Shown piece by piece: positions 8,136 to 16,868 of a stretch of 64,000 bases of DNA. The notes beneath the pieces are model-generated. The model was given only the letters and a program-made list of their open reading frames with translations, ran no database searches and was not told where the DNA came from. The DNA comes from Bacteroides sp. CAG:530. Lineage in GTDB: Bacteria; Bacteroidota; Bacteroidia; Bacteroidales; Bacteroidaceae. Where the stretch lies: contig FR881278.1 in NCBI GenBank assembly GCA_000434735.1, forward strand, positions 2,771 to 66,770. Direction: 5' to 3'. Position 1 is the stretch's first letter. Every line of letters begins with the position of its first letter. A program made the position numbers and the translations under genes.

Positions 8136-9410
8136 TTATTTTCTGTTGTTCTTAAATTCTTTGATAGCTTGCGATACATTCATTTTCTCTCCGTTCTTGA
8201 ATGCGATGATAAACGCGTCCTTGAATCTTGAGTCTACCTTACTGCGTTTTTCGCGTAAAACATGGTTGTAGTTAGTACTTTCGCAATAGGTATATTTATA
8301 AATGCCGTTCTCCTTATAATAATTTATCGGCGAAAGTCCTTTGAACTTAGGGCTTCCTTTAGGCAATACTCTTCCGGCTGTAAGAATCTGTATCTTGAAT
8401 ATCGGTTTGTCTTGGCTTTGCGCCTCTTGTTGGCGTATCGGTTTTGACTGAGGCTCTTGGTTAGCTTCGGCTTTTACCGCTTCTCTTTTAGTGGCGTTGT
8501 CCGGTTTCGCTTGTTCCTCTGCCGGTTGGTCAGTGATAACATTTATCTCTGGCGTTTCTTTTCCCTCTGGTATTTGAGGTTGCGACTCAACGCTCTGTTG
8601 TGCCGGAATAGAATTTTCAGCATGTTCTTCGTTGCGCAAGTTGCGATATTTGGCGAACGCTTTATAAATACTCTGTGCCAACGCCGAGCTTCCGTTGTCC
8701 GATAGCAGATAAGATTCTTCAGTAGGGTTGTTGATATATCCTAATTCAATCAGAACCGAAGGCATAGATGTTTCTCTTAGCACCAGGAATCCTGCTTGGT
8801 GAACTCCTTTATCCGGACGACGTGCCGTTTGTCTGAACTGTTGCTGTATGCTTTTGGCGAAACTAACGCTCTGCGACATGTATTTGTCTTGAAGGAATTC
8901 GAATATGATATAGCTTTCAGCAGAGTTAGGGTTAAATCCGGCGTATTGTTTTTTGTAATCGCTTTCTATCAAGATTACCGAGTTTTCTTTCTTCGCTACT
9001 TCCAGGTTCTCTTGGGTCTTGTGTAATCCTAACGTGTAGGTCTCAGTGCCGCTAACCTTAGTGGTGCGCGAAGCTAACGAGTTGGTATGTATTGATATAA
9101 AGAGATTGGCTTTAGCGTTGTTGGCTATTTCGGCACGTTCGTGCAGGGCTACGAATTTATCGGTAGAGCGTGTATACACCACCCGTGTGTCGCTGCAGTT
9201 ACGTTCTATGAGTCGTCCTAATTTCAGCGCAACGCTTAGGTTGATGTTTTTCTCTTTTCCTCTGCGTCCTATAGCTCCAGGGTCGTGTCCACCGTGTCCT
9301 GCATCGATTACTACGGTGAAACGCTTATTGTTAGCTGGCTCGTGTCCTGCTATTTGAATCGCCGGAATCAGCAGAAATAAAAACAGTATGTAGTATGTAT
9401 ATGCTTTCAT
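8136..9410 (-). CDS. N-acetylmuramoyl-L-alanine amidase with SPOR-like C-terminal domain
   Basis: It cleaves the amide bond between N-acetylmuramic acid and the peptide stem of peptidoglycan. A signal peptide (residues ~1-21) is followed by an Amidase_3 catalytic domain (about 32-255). The zinc ligands are His39 in DAGHGGHDPG, Glu53, and His108 in FISIHTNS, and catalytic Glu222 lies in SVLIELGY. A Pro/Glu/Gln-rich linker leads to a C-terminal segment beginning KPIFKIQILTAG that resembles a SPOR-like glycan-binding domain. The start at MKAYTYYILF is preferred because it begins the signal peptide; a longer in-frame version would add 19 residues ahead of it. The MCE gene follows in the same unit. 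Confidence 0.92.
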   Translation of the reverse strand: MKAYTYYILFLFLLIPAIQIAGHEPANNKRFTVVIDAGHGGHDPGAIGRRGKEKNINLSVALKLGRLIERNCSDTRVVYTRSTDKFVALHERAEIANNAKANLFISIHTNSLASRTTKVSGTETYTLGLHKTQENLEVAKKENSVILIESDYKKQYAGFNPNSAESYIIFEFLQDKYMSQSVSFAKSIQQQFRQTARRPDKGVHQAGFLVLRETSMPSVLIELGYINNPTEESYLLSDNGSSALAQSIYKAFAKYRNLRNEEHAENSIPAQQSVESQPQIPEGKETPEINVITDQPAEEQAKPDNATKREAVKAEANQEPQSKPIRQQEAQSQDKPIFKIQILTAGRVLPKGSPKFKGLSPINYYKENGIYKYTYCESTNYNHVLREKRSKVDSRFKDAFIIAFKNGEKMNVSQAIKEFKNNRK

Positions 9411-9660
9411 AAAATAAAAAATCAACGGCAAAGTTAGTGTTTTTTTCTGATTCTTCGGTTGGGGCATATCGTAAGAATGTGTTTTTATCGGTTTAAGCCT
9501 ATAAAAACAGATAAATGTACGATGAAAAAAAACTGTTTTTGTGATTCTGCCGCCGTTTTTTTTTTGATGCGCAAAACTGTTGTGGCGTTGAATAATTGTT
9601 GTGATTTGTTTTTTTGATTGGTTGCTTCTTTGAATATCAGAAGTCTTTAGAAAAAGAAAA

Positions 9661-10025
9661 AAGCAGTTGGTCTGTAAGCCGGGTTCTGTTTCTTATATAA
9701 ATAAGACGTCTGTCATTTATCTAATCCTGCCGTCACCGACAGGCTCTAGCGGTCTACCCTCCGACGTGGGGCGAGCAACCCTCGTTAATGCCGGTTTACA
9801 TGACCTTACAACTCCTAAGATGCACAGCACATATATCGCTATATGTCTGGTAGGCTCTTACCCCACCTTCTCACCCTTGCTCTCCCTGGGTAGGGAGGGC
9901 GGTTATTTTCTTCTGCATTACTCTATCCTCGCGGTTAGCTTTCTGTTAGGAAGTAGGATGCTCTGCGTTGCCCGGACTTTCCTCTTTTACCGTAAAGGTA
10001 CCAGCGACAAACCGACCAACTGCTT
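9661..10025 (-). ncRNA. rnpB: RNase P RNA (bacterial type A)
   Basis: On the minus strand the sequence contains the universal GAGGAAAGTCCGGGC (P4/J region, 9970s) near its 5' end and ACAGAACCCGGCTTACAG near its 3' end. The ends close a P1 helix: AGCAGTTGGTC at the 5' side pairs with GACCAACTGCT at the 3' side. The length of about 365 bases fits. A TACCTTTG -7 element lies at 10034-10041 on the minus strand, and a T-rich run follows the 3' end. RNase P RNA is the catalytic part of the enzyme that matures tRNA 5' ends. Confidence 0.97.
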
Positions 10026-10282
10026 TCTGGATGCAAAGGTATTCAAATAAACCGAAAATAGGACATGTTTGGCAGAAATATCTGTTCTTTATCTGTAAAA
10101 TGACTGATAATGAATGCAAATTTGGCAGTCTGTCTCGTTAACTGCGGTTAAGCGTATTTATTTCTGTGTTAAAAGAGGGAAAAAAGTGGCAGTTGGTGGT
10201 ACAACTGTATGTTTTTTGTTCTACTTTAGCAACTGAAATGTTAAACAACTGTAGAAATTAACAAAATAAAAAGAATATAATT

Positions 10283-11779
10283 ATGAAAACAACAACTAAA
10301 ATTGCAGCAAGCGCATTGGCAATGGTTGCTGTCAGCGCAGGGGTAGCAGGAGTAACTACTTACACCATGATGAAACCTCAGCAAGATAAGATGACATCTT
10401 TCTCAGGAGAATTCAATAATACATCAAACGCACGTTATGCCGCTTTCGACCCTGCACGTATGCAGCCGGTTGACTTGACTTCGGCAGCCGAAAGTTCTTT
10501 AAGTTCGGTAGTACGTATTGTGGCTATTGCGCATAGCAAAGTGCAGACTGTTCAAGGTCAGCCTGATATCTTCGACTTCTTCTTTGGCGATGGTCGCGGA
10601 CGTCAGCAGCAAATTCAGACTCCAGAACAGAAAGGCGTAGGTTCGGGTGTTATTATCTCTAACGATGGATACATAGCTACAAACAACCACGTTATTGACG
10701 GAGCGGACGAGCTGACTGTCAAGTTGCACGACGGAAGAGAGTTGAAAGGGCGTGTAATTGGTGCCGACCCTACAACCGACTTGGCTTTGGTAAAGATAGA
10801 AGGCGATGATTTCCCTGCTATGCCTATCGGTGATTCTGATAAACTGAAAGTAGGAGAGTGGGTATTGGCTGTAGGTAATCCGTTCAACTTAGGTTCTACC
10901 GTTACTGCCGGTATCGTTAGTGCCAAGGCTCGCGGATTAGGAGCTAACGGCGTAGAATCTTTCATCCAGACAGATGCTGCCATAAACCAAGGTAACAGTG
11001 GTGGTGCATTGGTTAATGTGAAGGGCGAACTGGTAGGTATTAACGCAATGCTGTATTCTCCTACAGGAGCATATAGCGGATACGGATTTGCCATCCCTGT
11101 AAGCATAATGACCAAGGTGGTAACCGATTTGAAGAAATATGGAACTGTTCAGCGTGCATTGTTGGGTATTCAAGGTCGCGATATGGGTAACGATGCTTAT
11201 CCGGAAGAAATCCAGAAGGAGCAGAAAGAACTCGGTGTAAACGAAGGAGTTCAGGTTGTAGAAGTTGTAGACAACGGATCTGCTACCGGAATCTTGAAGA
11301 AGAACGATGTCATTACCGAGATTAATGGTAAGAAGGTAAGAACAATGGCCGACTTGCAAGGAACATTGGCTAAATTCCGTCCGGGTGATAAGGTGACTTT
11401 GAAAGTTTGGCGTGATAAGAAAGAAAAGAGCTTTACTGTTACGCTGAAGAATGCGCAAGGTAACACTAAGATTGTTAAGAATGCCGATATGGAATTGCTG
11501 GGTGCCGCATTCCGTGCCGTACCTGCCGACTTGAAGAAACAGCTTAACTTAGGTTACGGTGTTCAGGTTACAGGCGTAGGACAAGGAAGAATGGCAGATA
11601 GCGGTATCCGTAAAGACTTCATCATATTGAAGGCTAATGGAAGACAACTTAAGACAGTACAAGATTTGGAGAACGCGTTGAAAGAAGCTTCTCAATCACC
11701 AGATCAGGTATTGTTCATGACAGGTGTTTATCCTTCAGGAAAACGTGCTAATTATGCGGTAGACTTGTCGCAGAATTAA
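10283..11779 (+). CDS. htrA: HtrA/Deg family periplasmic serine protease
   Basis: This is an envelope quality-control protease and chaperone. The 498-residue protein has an N-terminal signal or anchor segment (about 6-30) and a trypsin-like domain with catalytic His136 (TNNHVIDG), Asp166 (PTTDLALVKI) and Ser239 (NQGNSGGA). Two PDZ domains follow, about 285-385 and 400-495. The DFFFGDGRGRQQQ segment (98-110) corresponds to the flexible LA-loop region of DegP/DegQ. It forms a single-gene transcription unit with a terminator. Whether it behaves as DegP, DegQ or DegS cannot be settled from sequence; two PDZ domains argue against DegS. Confidence 0.94.
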   Translation: MKTTTKIAASALAMVAVSAGVAGVTTYTMMKPQQDKMTSFSGEFNNTSNARYAAFDPARMQPVDLTSAAESSLSSVVRIVAIAHSKVQTVQGQPDIFDFFFGDGRGRQQQIQTPEQKGVGSGVIISNDGYIATNNHVIDGADELTVKLHDGRELKGRVIGADPTTDLALVKIEGDDFPAMPIGDSDKLKVGEWVLAVGNPFNLGSTVTAGIVSAKARGLGANGVESFIQTDAAINQGNSGGALVNVKGELVGINAMLYSPTGAYSGYGFAIPVSIMTKVVTDLKKYGTVQRALLGIQGRDMGNDAYPEEIQKEQKELGVNEGVQVVEVVDNGSATGILKKNDVITEINGKKVRTMADLQGTLAKFRPGDKVTLKVWRDKKEKSFTVTLKNAQGNTKIVKNADMELLGAAFRAVPADLKKQLNLGYGVQVTGVGQGRMADSGIRKDFIILKANGRQLKTVQDLENALKEASQSPDQVLFMTGVYPSGKRANYAVDLSQN

Positions 11780-11800
11780 TATCAGATATAAATAGGTAAA

Positions 11801-11855
11801 AAGAAAAGAGGCGATGTTCTTGACTATAGTCAGTCAAGGATGTCGCCTCTTTTCT
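11801..11855 (+). terminator. Terminator of htrA
   Basis: AAGAAAAGAGGCGA (11801-11814) pairs with TCGCCTCTTTTCTT (11842-11855), with an inner TTGACTATAGTCAG stem region and a T-rich end. Confidence 0.85.
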
Positions 11856-11912
11856 TTTATATATATAAGTCATGTATTTGACCGTTCTTGTTTCTTAATC
11901 CTTATAAAAAGC

Positions 11913-11950
11913 AAAAAGCATCGACAATCTATCGATTATCAATGCTTTTT
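11913..11950 (-). terminator. Terminator of tRNA-Pro
   Basis: Immediately after the tRNA on the minus strand, AAAAAGCATTGATA pairs imperfectly with GTCGATGCTTTTT, ending in Ts. Confidence 0.7.
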
Positions 11951-11954
11951 CCAG

Positions 11955-12029
11955 TCGGGGTGACTGGATTCGAACCAGCGACCACACGCCCCCCAGACGC
12001 GTACTCTAACCGGGCTGAGCTACACCCCG
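11955..12029 (-). tRNA. tRNA-Pro (anticodon GGG), insertion target of the element
   Basis: The cloverleaf reads as follows: acceptor CGGGGTG with CACCCCG, D-arm GCTC...GAGT, anticodon stem CGCGT with GCGTG around loop CTGGGGG (anticodon GGG), and T-arm GCTGG TTCGAAT CCAGT. No CCA is encoded. The 5' 40 bases belong to the 71-base repeat of the integrated element, so the intact gene here is a hybrid of element-borne 5' half and original 3' half. A second complete copy lies at 29697-29771. Confidence 0.96.
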
Positions 12030-12060
12030 AATTGCGGATGCAAAGGTACGCCTTTATTTG
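11990..12060. repeat. attL-like direct repeat (71 bases) of the integrated element
   Basis: Identical over 71 bases to 18536-18606. It covers the first 40 bases of the tRNA, down into the anticodon loop, plus 31 bases of upstream DNA including the TACCTTTG -7 box. Identity stops at 12061 on the right and at 11989 on the left. Confidence 0.92.
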
Positions 12061-12071
12061 GAATAAGCAAG
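12041..12071 (-). promoter_or_regulatory. Promoter of the intact tRNA-Pro, -33 box supplied by the element
   Basis: On the minus strand, CTTG (12068-12071) lies 19 bases from TACCTTTG (12041-12048). The -7 box is inside the att repeat; the -33 box lies just outside it in element DNA. The displaced host promoter at 18587-18617 has TTTG at the same spacing. Confidence 0.7.
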
Positions 12072-12202
12072 CATTCCGACTAATTTTATTTACATAAAAA
12101 TTATAATACGCTATAATACAGCACATTATATTAATTCTTTTATAACTATAAAAACAAGGCAAGAATAAAGCATACCCCGTCCATATAACACATTTTGTAT
12201 TT

Positions 12203-12290
12203 AGTTGCCCTTACAGTTACCCCGAATCTTGTATTTATTAGCCTTAAGTTACCCAAAAACTTTAATCAAACTTTAATCGAAATTTATTCG
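12203..12290. promoter_or_regulatory. Left-end candidate integrase arm-binding sites
   Basis: AGTT(G/A)CCC occurs three times in the same orientation (12203, 12215, 12247). AAACTTTAATC occurs twice in tandem, and a 23-base stretch (12268-12290) recurs exactly at 18427-18449 near the other end. Repeats of this sort near both ends of a tyrosine-recombinase element are typical of arm-type sites. The rest of 12061-12480 shows no gene; it is AT-rich and must hold the integrase promoter. Confidence 0.5.
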
Positions 12291-12480
12291 CTGTTGGAAG
12301 CGGAGGTTTCCTAATACTGCCTAAGTTGGAGTAAGGCTAAAAAGGCATATCCGATGAAATTTCGGAATTGCAATCCGCCTTTCATTGTTAAATAAATCTA
12401 AATACATAGCTTTATTGCAGGTTTTTGAAATTCTCCGTTTGAGTTTCATCGTTATATACCGGTTCTAAAAAAAAGAAGTT

Positions 12481-13725
12481 ATGGCAAAAATTAGATTTGT
12501 TTTGAATAAAAGTAATATCCGTAGGGACGGCACATGCCCCGTATGCCTGCGGATTACCCAAAATGGCAGGTTGAAATACATTGACCTCGGACTTTCCGCA
12601 ACGGTTGAACAATGGAACGCGGAGACGGAACGGTTAAAAAAAGACAGACGCGTGGTTTCCAACTACGAAAACTACAATGCCCTGTTGAACCACTACGAGG
12701 AACGGAAAGACGGAATCCTGCGCAAATTCGCACAGGAACGGACGGAGTGGACGATAGAACGCTTCGAGGAAGAATTTGTAGGGGCTTCAAAACGTGGAAA
12801 GGTGTATGACTTTGGGATGAGGCTTGTTGATGACCTTATGGCTACGGGGCATATAGGCAATGCCAAGGTATATGCACGCGACCTGCACCTGTTTTGCCTC
12901 TATGACAGTAAAGCCAAACAACGGCTGTTTTCCGACATTGACGTAAAATATATAAACCGCCTGAACCACGCTATGGAGTTGAACGGGTGCTGCGGAAACA
13001 CACGGATGCACACCTTAAAGACGTTACGGGCTATAATAAACAAGGCTATCAAGGAGAAAGAAGCCTCATCCGCTACTTACCCATTTGGAAAAGGAGGCTT
13101 TGAAGTCGGAAAATTGGCGGAAGAGACAGAAAAACGTTACCTGCCACTTAAAGAACTGAAACTGATAAAAAACACACCCCAACAGAATATGGTGCTGGAA
13201 CGTGCGCGAAGGCTGTTTCTGTTTTCCTATTACTGCTTTGGAATGAGTTTTGTTGACATGGCACATTTGACAAACCAAAACATAATCATGCTTTCTACAG
13301 GCTTGCACATCGTTTACAAACGGCAGAAAATTAAGAACGCCAAAAACACGAAGCCTATACAGATACCTGTAACAAATGAAATAAAAGAACAGTTGGAATG
13401 GTTTAAAACCAACATTCCGCCTATGGGGGATTACCTGTTACCTATCATTACCAAAAACTATGACGGGGTGGAACTTTACGACCATGTGCGTACCCGTTAC
13501 AAGCGAATCAATATGAACATGAAGAAATTAGAGAAAGAACTGGGTATCCGTTTGCCACTTACCACCTATGTTTCCCGTCATTCAATGGCCATGACCTTGC
13601 AGGAAAACAATATGCCCCGCGAAGTCATCAGCCAAGCATTGGGGCACAAGAACCTTACCACTACGAATGTTTATCTTGACAGCTTCAAGACCGAAGTGCT
13701 TGACAATGCTGCGAGGGTTTTATAA
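12481..13725 (+). CDS. int: Tyrosine recombinase / integrase
   Basis: The 414-residue protein has the layout of Bacteroidetes site-specific recombinases: an N-terminal arm-type DNA-binding segment (residues 1-~85, KIRFVLNKSNIRRDG...), a SAM-like core-binding domain (~100-200), and a C-terminal catalytic domain. The catalytic part shows LFLFSYYCFGMSFVDMAHL, TTYVSRHSMAMTL (Arg-His of box II), QALGHKNLTTTNVYL, and the nucleophilic Tyr at about 398. It sits at one end of the element, reading inward from the att repeat, as expected for the enzyme catalysing integration and excision at tRNA-Pro. The ATG follows an AAGAAG purine stretch. Confidence 0.93.
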   Translation: MAKIRFVLNKSNIRRDGTCPVCLRITQNGRLKYIDLGLSATVEQWNAETERLKKDRRVVSNYENYNALLNHYEERKDGILRKFAQERTEWTIERFEEEFVGASKRGKVYDFGMRLVDDLMATGHIGNAKVYARDLHLFCLYDSKAKQRLFSDIDVKYINRLNHAMELNGCCGNTRMHTLKTLRAIINKAIKEKEASSATYPFGKGGFEVGKLAEETEKRYLPLKELKLIKNTPQQNMVLERARRLFLFSYYCFGMSFVDMAHLTNQNIIMLSTGLHIVYKRQKIKNAKNTKPIQIPVTNEIKEQLEWFKTNIPPMGDYLLPIITKNYDGVELYDHVRTRYKRINMNMKKLEKELGIRLPLTTYVSRHSMAMTLQENNMPREVISQALGHKNLTTTNVYLDSFKTEVLDNAARVL

Positions 13726-13756
13726 CAACAGATACTTACAAATAAACAAAAAGAAT

Positions 13757-14560
13757 ATGGAAGCCCAAATTACCTACATAGGAAATGCAACACCATTGGA
13801 TAAAGCAATTAAAAGGCTGTTGCAAAGAAGAATAAACATTTTTACTCCTATGCGTCAAACCAGTTATATCCAGTCATTATGTTACGGAAACAAGGAAAGG
13901 CTGCAACAGGTAGTAGATGCAATAGACAAAGCTATAAACGAATGGAGAGACAGGTATTTTATACCCGAATGCAGGCGCATACACCCCAATATGAGCAGTA
14001 CGGATATAGAGGAGTTGTGCATGGCGGACAAGCTGCACAATGACGAAGGTAAAATCGAACTGACCGCAGATTTCCTGTATGGGGAAATAGAGAAGTACGG
14101 CTTCGTCAATGAACAACACCGCACGGCCATAGAAACGGCATGGAACTTTAACGATTTGGAATTTCTACGTTCACAATGGGAAGATACCGTATTGGAGCAG
14201 ATAAGGAGTCTTAGAGGCATTGCAAAAGAAATGCTGGGTACATACCCAGCCAAGCCACAGGACGGGCAACAGAAGACCAACAGACCCCTAAAAAGGATAG
14301 AAGATTACCCGGAGGTATTTGGCATGGATACCTGTTGCCAGTTGACAGGGTACTCCAAGGACACCACTTATAAACTGACTTCCAAGAATGATATACCCTG
14401 TTACCGTGCAGGAAACAATGGCAGGAAGCTAATGTTCAAACGCAAAGATATTATAGCGTGGATGTTGGATAGGAAACAGGAAACGAACAAGGAATTTATA
14501 GAACGTATGGACGGACAACTTGCCGCACGGATGCGGAACTCTAAAAACTTACTTCTATAA
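13757..14560 (+). CDS. Element protein with C-terminal helix-turn-helix (excisionase/MerR-like)
   Basis: A 267-residue protein. The N-terminal ~180 residues are alpha-helical and not recognised. The C-terminal part, from about residue 190 (EDYPEVFGMDTCCQLTGYSKDT to FKRKDIIAWML), matches the winged helix-turn-helix found in excisionases and element regulators of Bacteroidetes (helix_turn_helix_17 type). It starts 31 bases after the integrase stop. The ATG at 13757 was chosen; an upstream in-frame start would overlap the integrase gene. A role in directing excision or controlling integrase is likely from position, but not shown. Confidence 0.7.
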   Translation: MEAQITYIGNATPLDKAIKRLLQRRINIFTPMRQTSYIQSLCYGNKERLQQVVDAIDKAINEWRDRYFIPECRRIHPNMSSTDIEELCMADKLHNDEGKIELTADFLYGEIEKYGFVNEQHRTAIETAWNFNDLEFLRSQWEDTVLEQIRSLRGIAKEMLGTYPAKPQDGQQKTNRPLKRIEDYPEVFGMDTCCQLTGYSKDTTYKLTSKNDIPCYRAGNNGRKLMFKRKDIIAWMLDRKQETNKEFIERMDGQLAARMRNSKNLLL

Positions 14561-14636
14561 TAAAACTCTGTTTATACAGAATATTACGAATATTTTTATA
14601 TAACCCATTTGTTAAACGATTTAAGAGTTACGATGT

Positions 14637-15656
14637 ATGTACGACAAGGTAGAACTGGTATTGGACGCTGCATATATAGATGGTTATGACTGGCATGAGG
14701 TAGTTGAGCGTTTGAAGTCGAACTGGATTTTGCTTGGCAAGGGTTCGACTAAAGATAATGACGAGGGGTATTATTGGACTGGCAGACATATAGGCAGGAT
14801 AGATATAAGCAGGAGAGGTGTGCTGTTCATGGGTAGCATACCTAAGTTTATGAACGGACACAACATATACACATTGAGTTTGGATGAGATAGGACAGTTT
14901 GTTAGGAGGTTGAGTGATATTTTAGGAGTGCCGATGCAGTATGCTGTTGTGAAAGAGTTGGAGTTTGCACATAATTTCGAGATGAGCCAGCCCCCTATGA
15001 TTTATTTGCAGAAACTGGGTGGCATGAGAAAGTTTAAGGTGTCGAAGATTGGCGAAACCGTATATATGGAAACCACGCTTGAGAAGATTAAGTTTTACGA
15101 CAAGATAAGGGAAGCCAAGAGGAAGCGTGAACTGCCAAAAGACAGAACTGGATTGCCTGAAAACCTGTTAAGGTATGAGGTAACGTTTAAGGAGAAAAGG
15201 CTGAAAGAGCTGTTTAAGGACGGACTGACAGCCGGAGAACTTTATAGCAAGCGTGTGTTTTGGACGTTGGTCGCGGAGTGGTTTTCCTATTTTGAGAGCG
15301 TGGAAAAACTGCCCAAGGGATATTTGGACATTAAATTTGACGATTTTAAGACGGTCGCCGACTTTGTAAATTGGTGCATTTGTGTAGCCAATGGAGGACA
15401 AAATATGGCTTATTATATGAAGTACGTCCTGTTTAAAAATAGGGCATCGAAAAACGACGGCAAGAACCGCCTCCACTATAACATACAAAAGAAAATCCGT
15501 CAGGCATTAAAGTGGGGTGAAATCCATCTTCCAGCCTCCGATTCCATATCCGAGCTTATCAATAAAATGGAACAGTATCTTACATGGCTTTTGGAAAAGT
15601 CGGCAGACGGTTTAAGCGTCAGTGAGGAACAAAGCCTGTTCCATACAATCCAATAG
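14637..15656 (+). CDS. Replication initiation protein resembling phage gene II/X family
   Basis: 339 residues. The pattern IDISRRGVLFMGSIPKFM, then GHNIYTLSLDEIGQFV, ILGVPMQYAVVKELEFAHNF, and the later IKFYDKIREAKRK followed by LRYEVTFKEKRL, is the layout I know from gene II / gene X type rolling-circle replication proteins of filamentous phages and related plasmids; FYDK carries the candidate catalytic Tyr. A large inverted repeat follows 27 bases after the stop and could be its origin. It does not resemble the RepA or primase proteins seen on most Bacteroides mobilisable units. Alternative: a diverged nicking or mobilisation protein. Assignment is from motif order, not from an alignment. 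Confidence 0.6.
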   Translation: MYDKVELVLDAAYIDGYDWHEVVERLKSNWILLGKGSTKDNDEGYYWTGRHIGRIDISRRGVLFMGSIPKFMNGHNIYTLSLDEIGQFVRRLSDILGVPMQYAVVKELEFAHNFEMSQPPMIYLQKLGGMRKFKVSKIGETVYMETTLEKIKFYDKIREAKRKRELPKDRTGLPENLLRYEVTFKEKRLKELFKDGLTAGELYSKRVFWTLVAEWFSYFESVEKLPKGYLDIKFDDFKTVADFVNWCICVANGGQNMAYYMKYVLFKNRASKNDGKNRLHYNIQKKIRQALKWGEIHLPASDSISELINKMEQYLTWLLEKSADGLSVSEEQSLFHTIQ

Positions 15657-15682
15657 GCAGCTTCATTCCTAATCCCTAAAAC

Positions 15683-15784
15683 AAGCCCTCTATTGGCGCG
15701 GTACAGCCAAAAACGTATCTTATGCGGACAATGTATTCGCTTATACAAAAATAATGGCTTGTACGCGCCAATACGAGGGTGGGC
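15683..15784. repeat. Large imperfect inverted repeat downstream of the Rep gene (candidate origin)
   Basis: The left arm (15683-15708) contains CCTC, TATTGGCGCG and GTACAGCC. The right arm (15756-15784) contains GGCTTGTACGCGCCAATA and GAGGG. The arms pair over about 26 bases with a few bulges, enclosing a loop of about 47 bases that has its own small GCG/CGC stem. Position directly behind a rolling-circle-type Rep gene suggests a double- or single-strand origin. It is not followed by a T run, so it is unlikely to be only a terminator. Confidence 0.6.
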
Positions 15785-16070
15785 TATTCCTGTCAGTGAT
15801 ATACAGCATTGAACGGTTTCGATAAAAGGTGCACGGCTCGTCATTACACAAAATTATTAATCTTTCAATTGCTTATATATGGTGATGGACGCTTGTATAA
15901 TGGGGTGTGGGGTGGAATGAAAGTCTTTAAATTATATTGTAATGCACTGTAAACCAACAGTGTTTTGTATTTTCTTAAAAGCGTAATAAGTAATGAAAAT
16001 TAAGGGTGTTGCATCCTAATTATGTTTTCAGGCAATACGGCTGTGAAATAAAGTTAAAGCCTTAATAAAC
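15785..16070. other. Gap between the inverted repeat and the Nmad3 gene
   Basis: No gene, tRNA or further strong repeat is seen; a possible home of the 3' end of both transcription units. Confidence 0.35.
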
Positions 16071-16868
16071 TCATTGAGCACTTAACAGGTCTTCTATCCA
16101 TTCCAAAGCCTTATCATTTGCCTCAAACACAAATTCCTGTCCTTTTGCAGCAGACACAAAACAGTCATCTTTCCAAGCATTGGCATTGTAAGTAATGGGT
16201 ATGTCCCTAAAGAAGTCGGGTAAATCCCAAATGCTTTTACTGTACCCCTGTTTGGTAAGCACTAATTTATCGGCATAGGAAAGACATCCTGCTCCGGGCT
16301 GTTCGGGGCAGAATGACAGTAAATCGGAAGCGATAAAAATCGCATTGGGCTGTTTCCATCGTTCTGTCTTGGCATGGGGGTGTTCCGCCAGCCATTGCGG
16401 TACATTGTCCTGTGAACAGACAATATCCCCTACCTGTAAATATCCGTAAATGACGTGCAGGTCAGATGCACCTTTCACATAGCTTAATTTTCCGTCTATA
16501 AACTCTGTTTGGCGGAAAGAGCCAAAGAACAGAAACAAGTCCCCGATACCAACCTTTTGCTTCTGTAGATGCCCCAAAGCAGAACCTGTTTGTCCGAATG
16601 CTGACTTCCATCCGCCAAGCCTGCTTGTTGCCTCCTTCCTAATGTCGGGGTCTAAATGGCAGGTATAGTTTGCCTTTATCCGGCTGCTTGGTTTCAACTC
16701 CTGTATTAATTCGTAATACGACTTGCCGTTCCACGTCAAATCTGCATATTTTGTAGTATCCTCTTTTGAGGGTATTGGCAGCGACAATAGTGTTCCGTCC
16801 GGTAGTATGGGGCTTGGCATTCCTCCATACTGCGAATCAAAGCCTTTCCGGCTGAATATTACTTTCAT
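16071..16868 (-). CDS. Nmad3 family protein (nucleotide modification associated domain 3)
   Basis: A 265-residue protein spanning one domain. The N-terminus MKVIFSRKGFDSQYGG followed by PSPILPDGTLLSLPIPS, then HLDPDIR (residues ~72-78), GIGDLFLFFGSFR, and LHVIYGYLQVGDI, is the pattern of the family called Nmad3, defined by genomic association with DNA base-modification and conflict systems. Its biochemistry is, to my knowledge, not established. Its start overlaps the stop of the Nmad2 gene by four bases (ATGA), so the two are translated together and probably act as a pair. No methyltransferase, glycosyltransferase or base-hypermodification enzyme lies beside them. Confidence 0.75.
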   Translation of the reverse strand: MKVIFSRKGFDSQYGGMPSPILPDGTLLSLPIPSKEDTTKYADLTWNGKSYYELIQELKPSSRIKANYTCHLDPDIRKEATSRLGGWKSAFGQTGSALGHLQKQKVGIGDLFLFFGSFRQTEFIDGKLSYVKGASDLHVIYGYLQVGDIVCSQDNVPQWLAEHPHAKTERWKQPNAIFIASDLLSFCPEQPGAGCLSYADKLVLTKQGYSKSIWDLPDFFRDIPITYNANAWKDDCFVSAAKGQEFVFEANDKALEWIEDLLSAQ

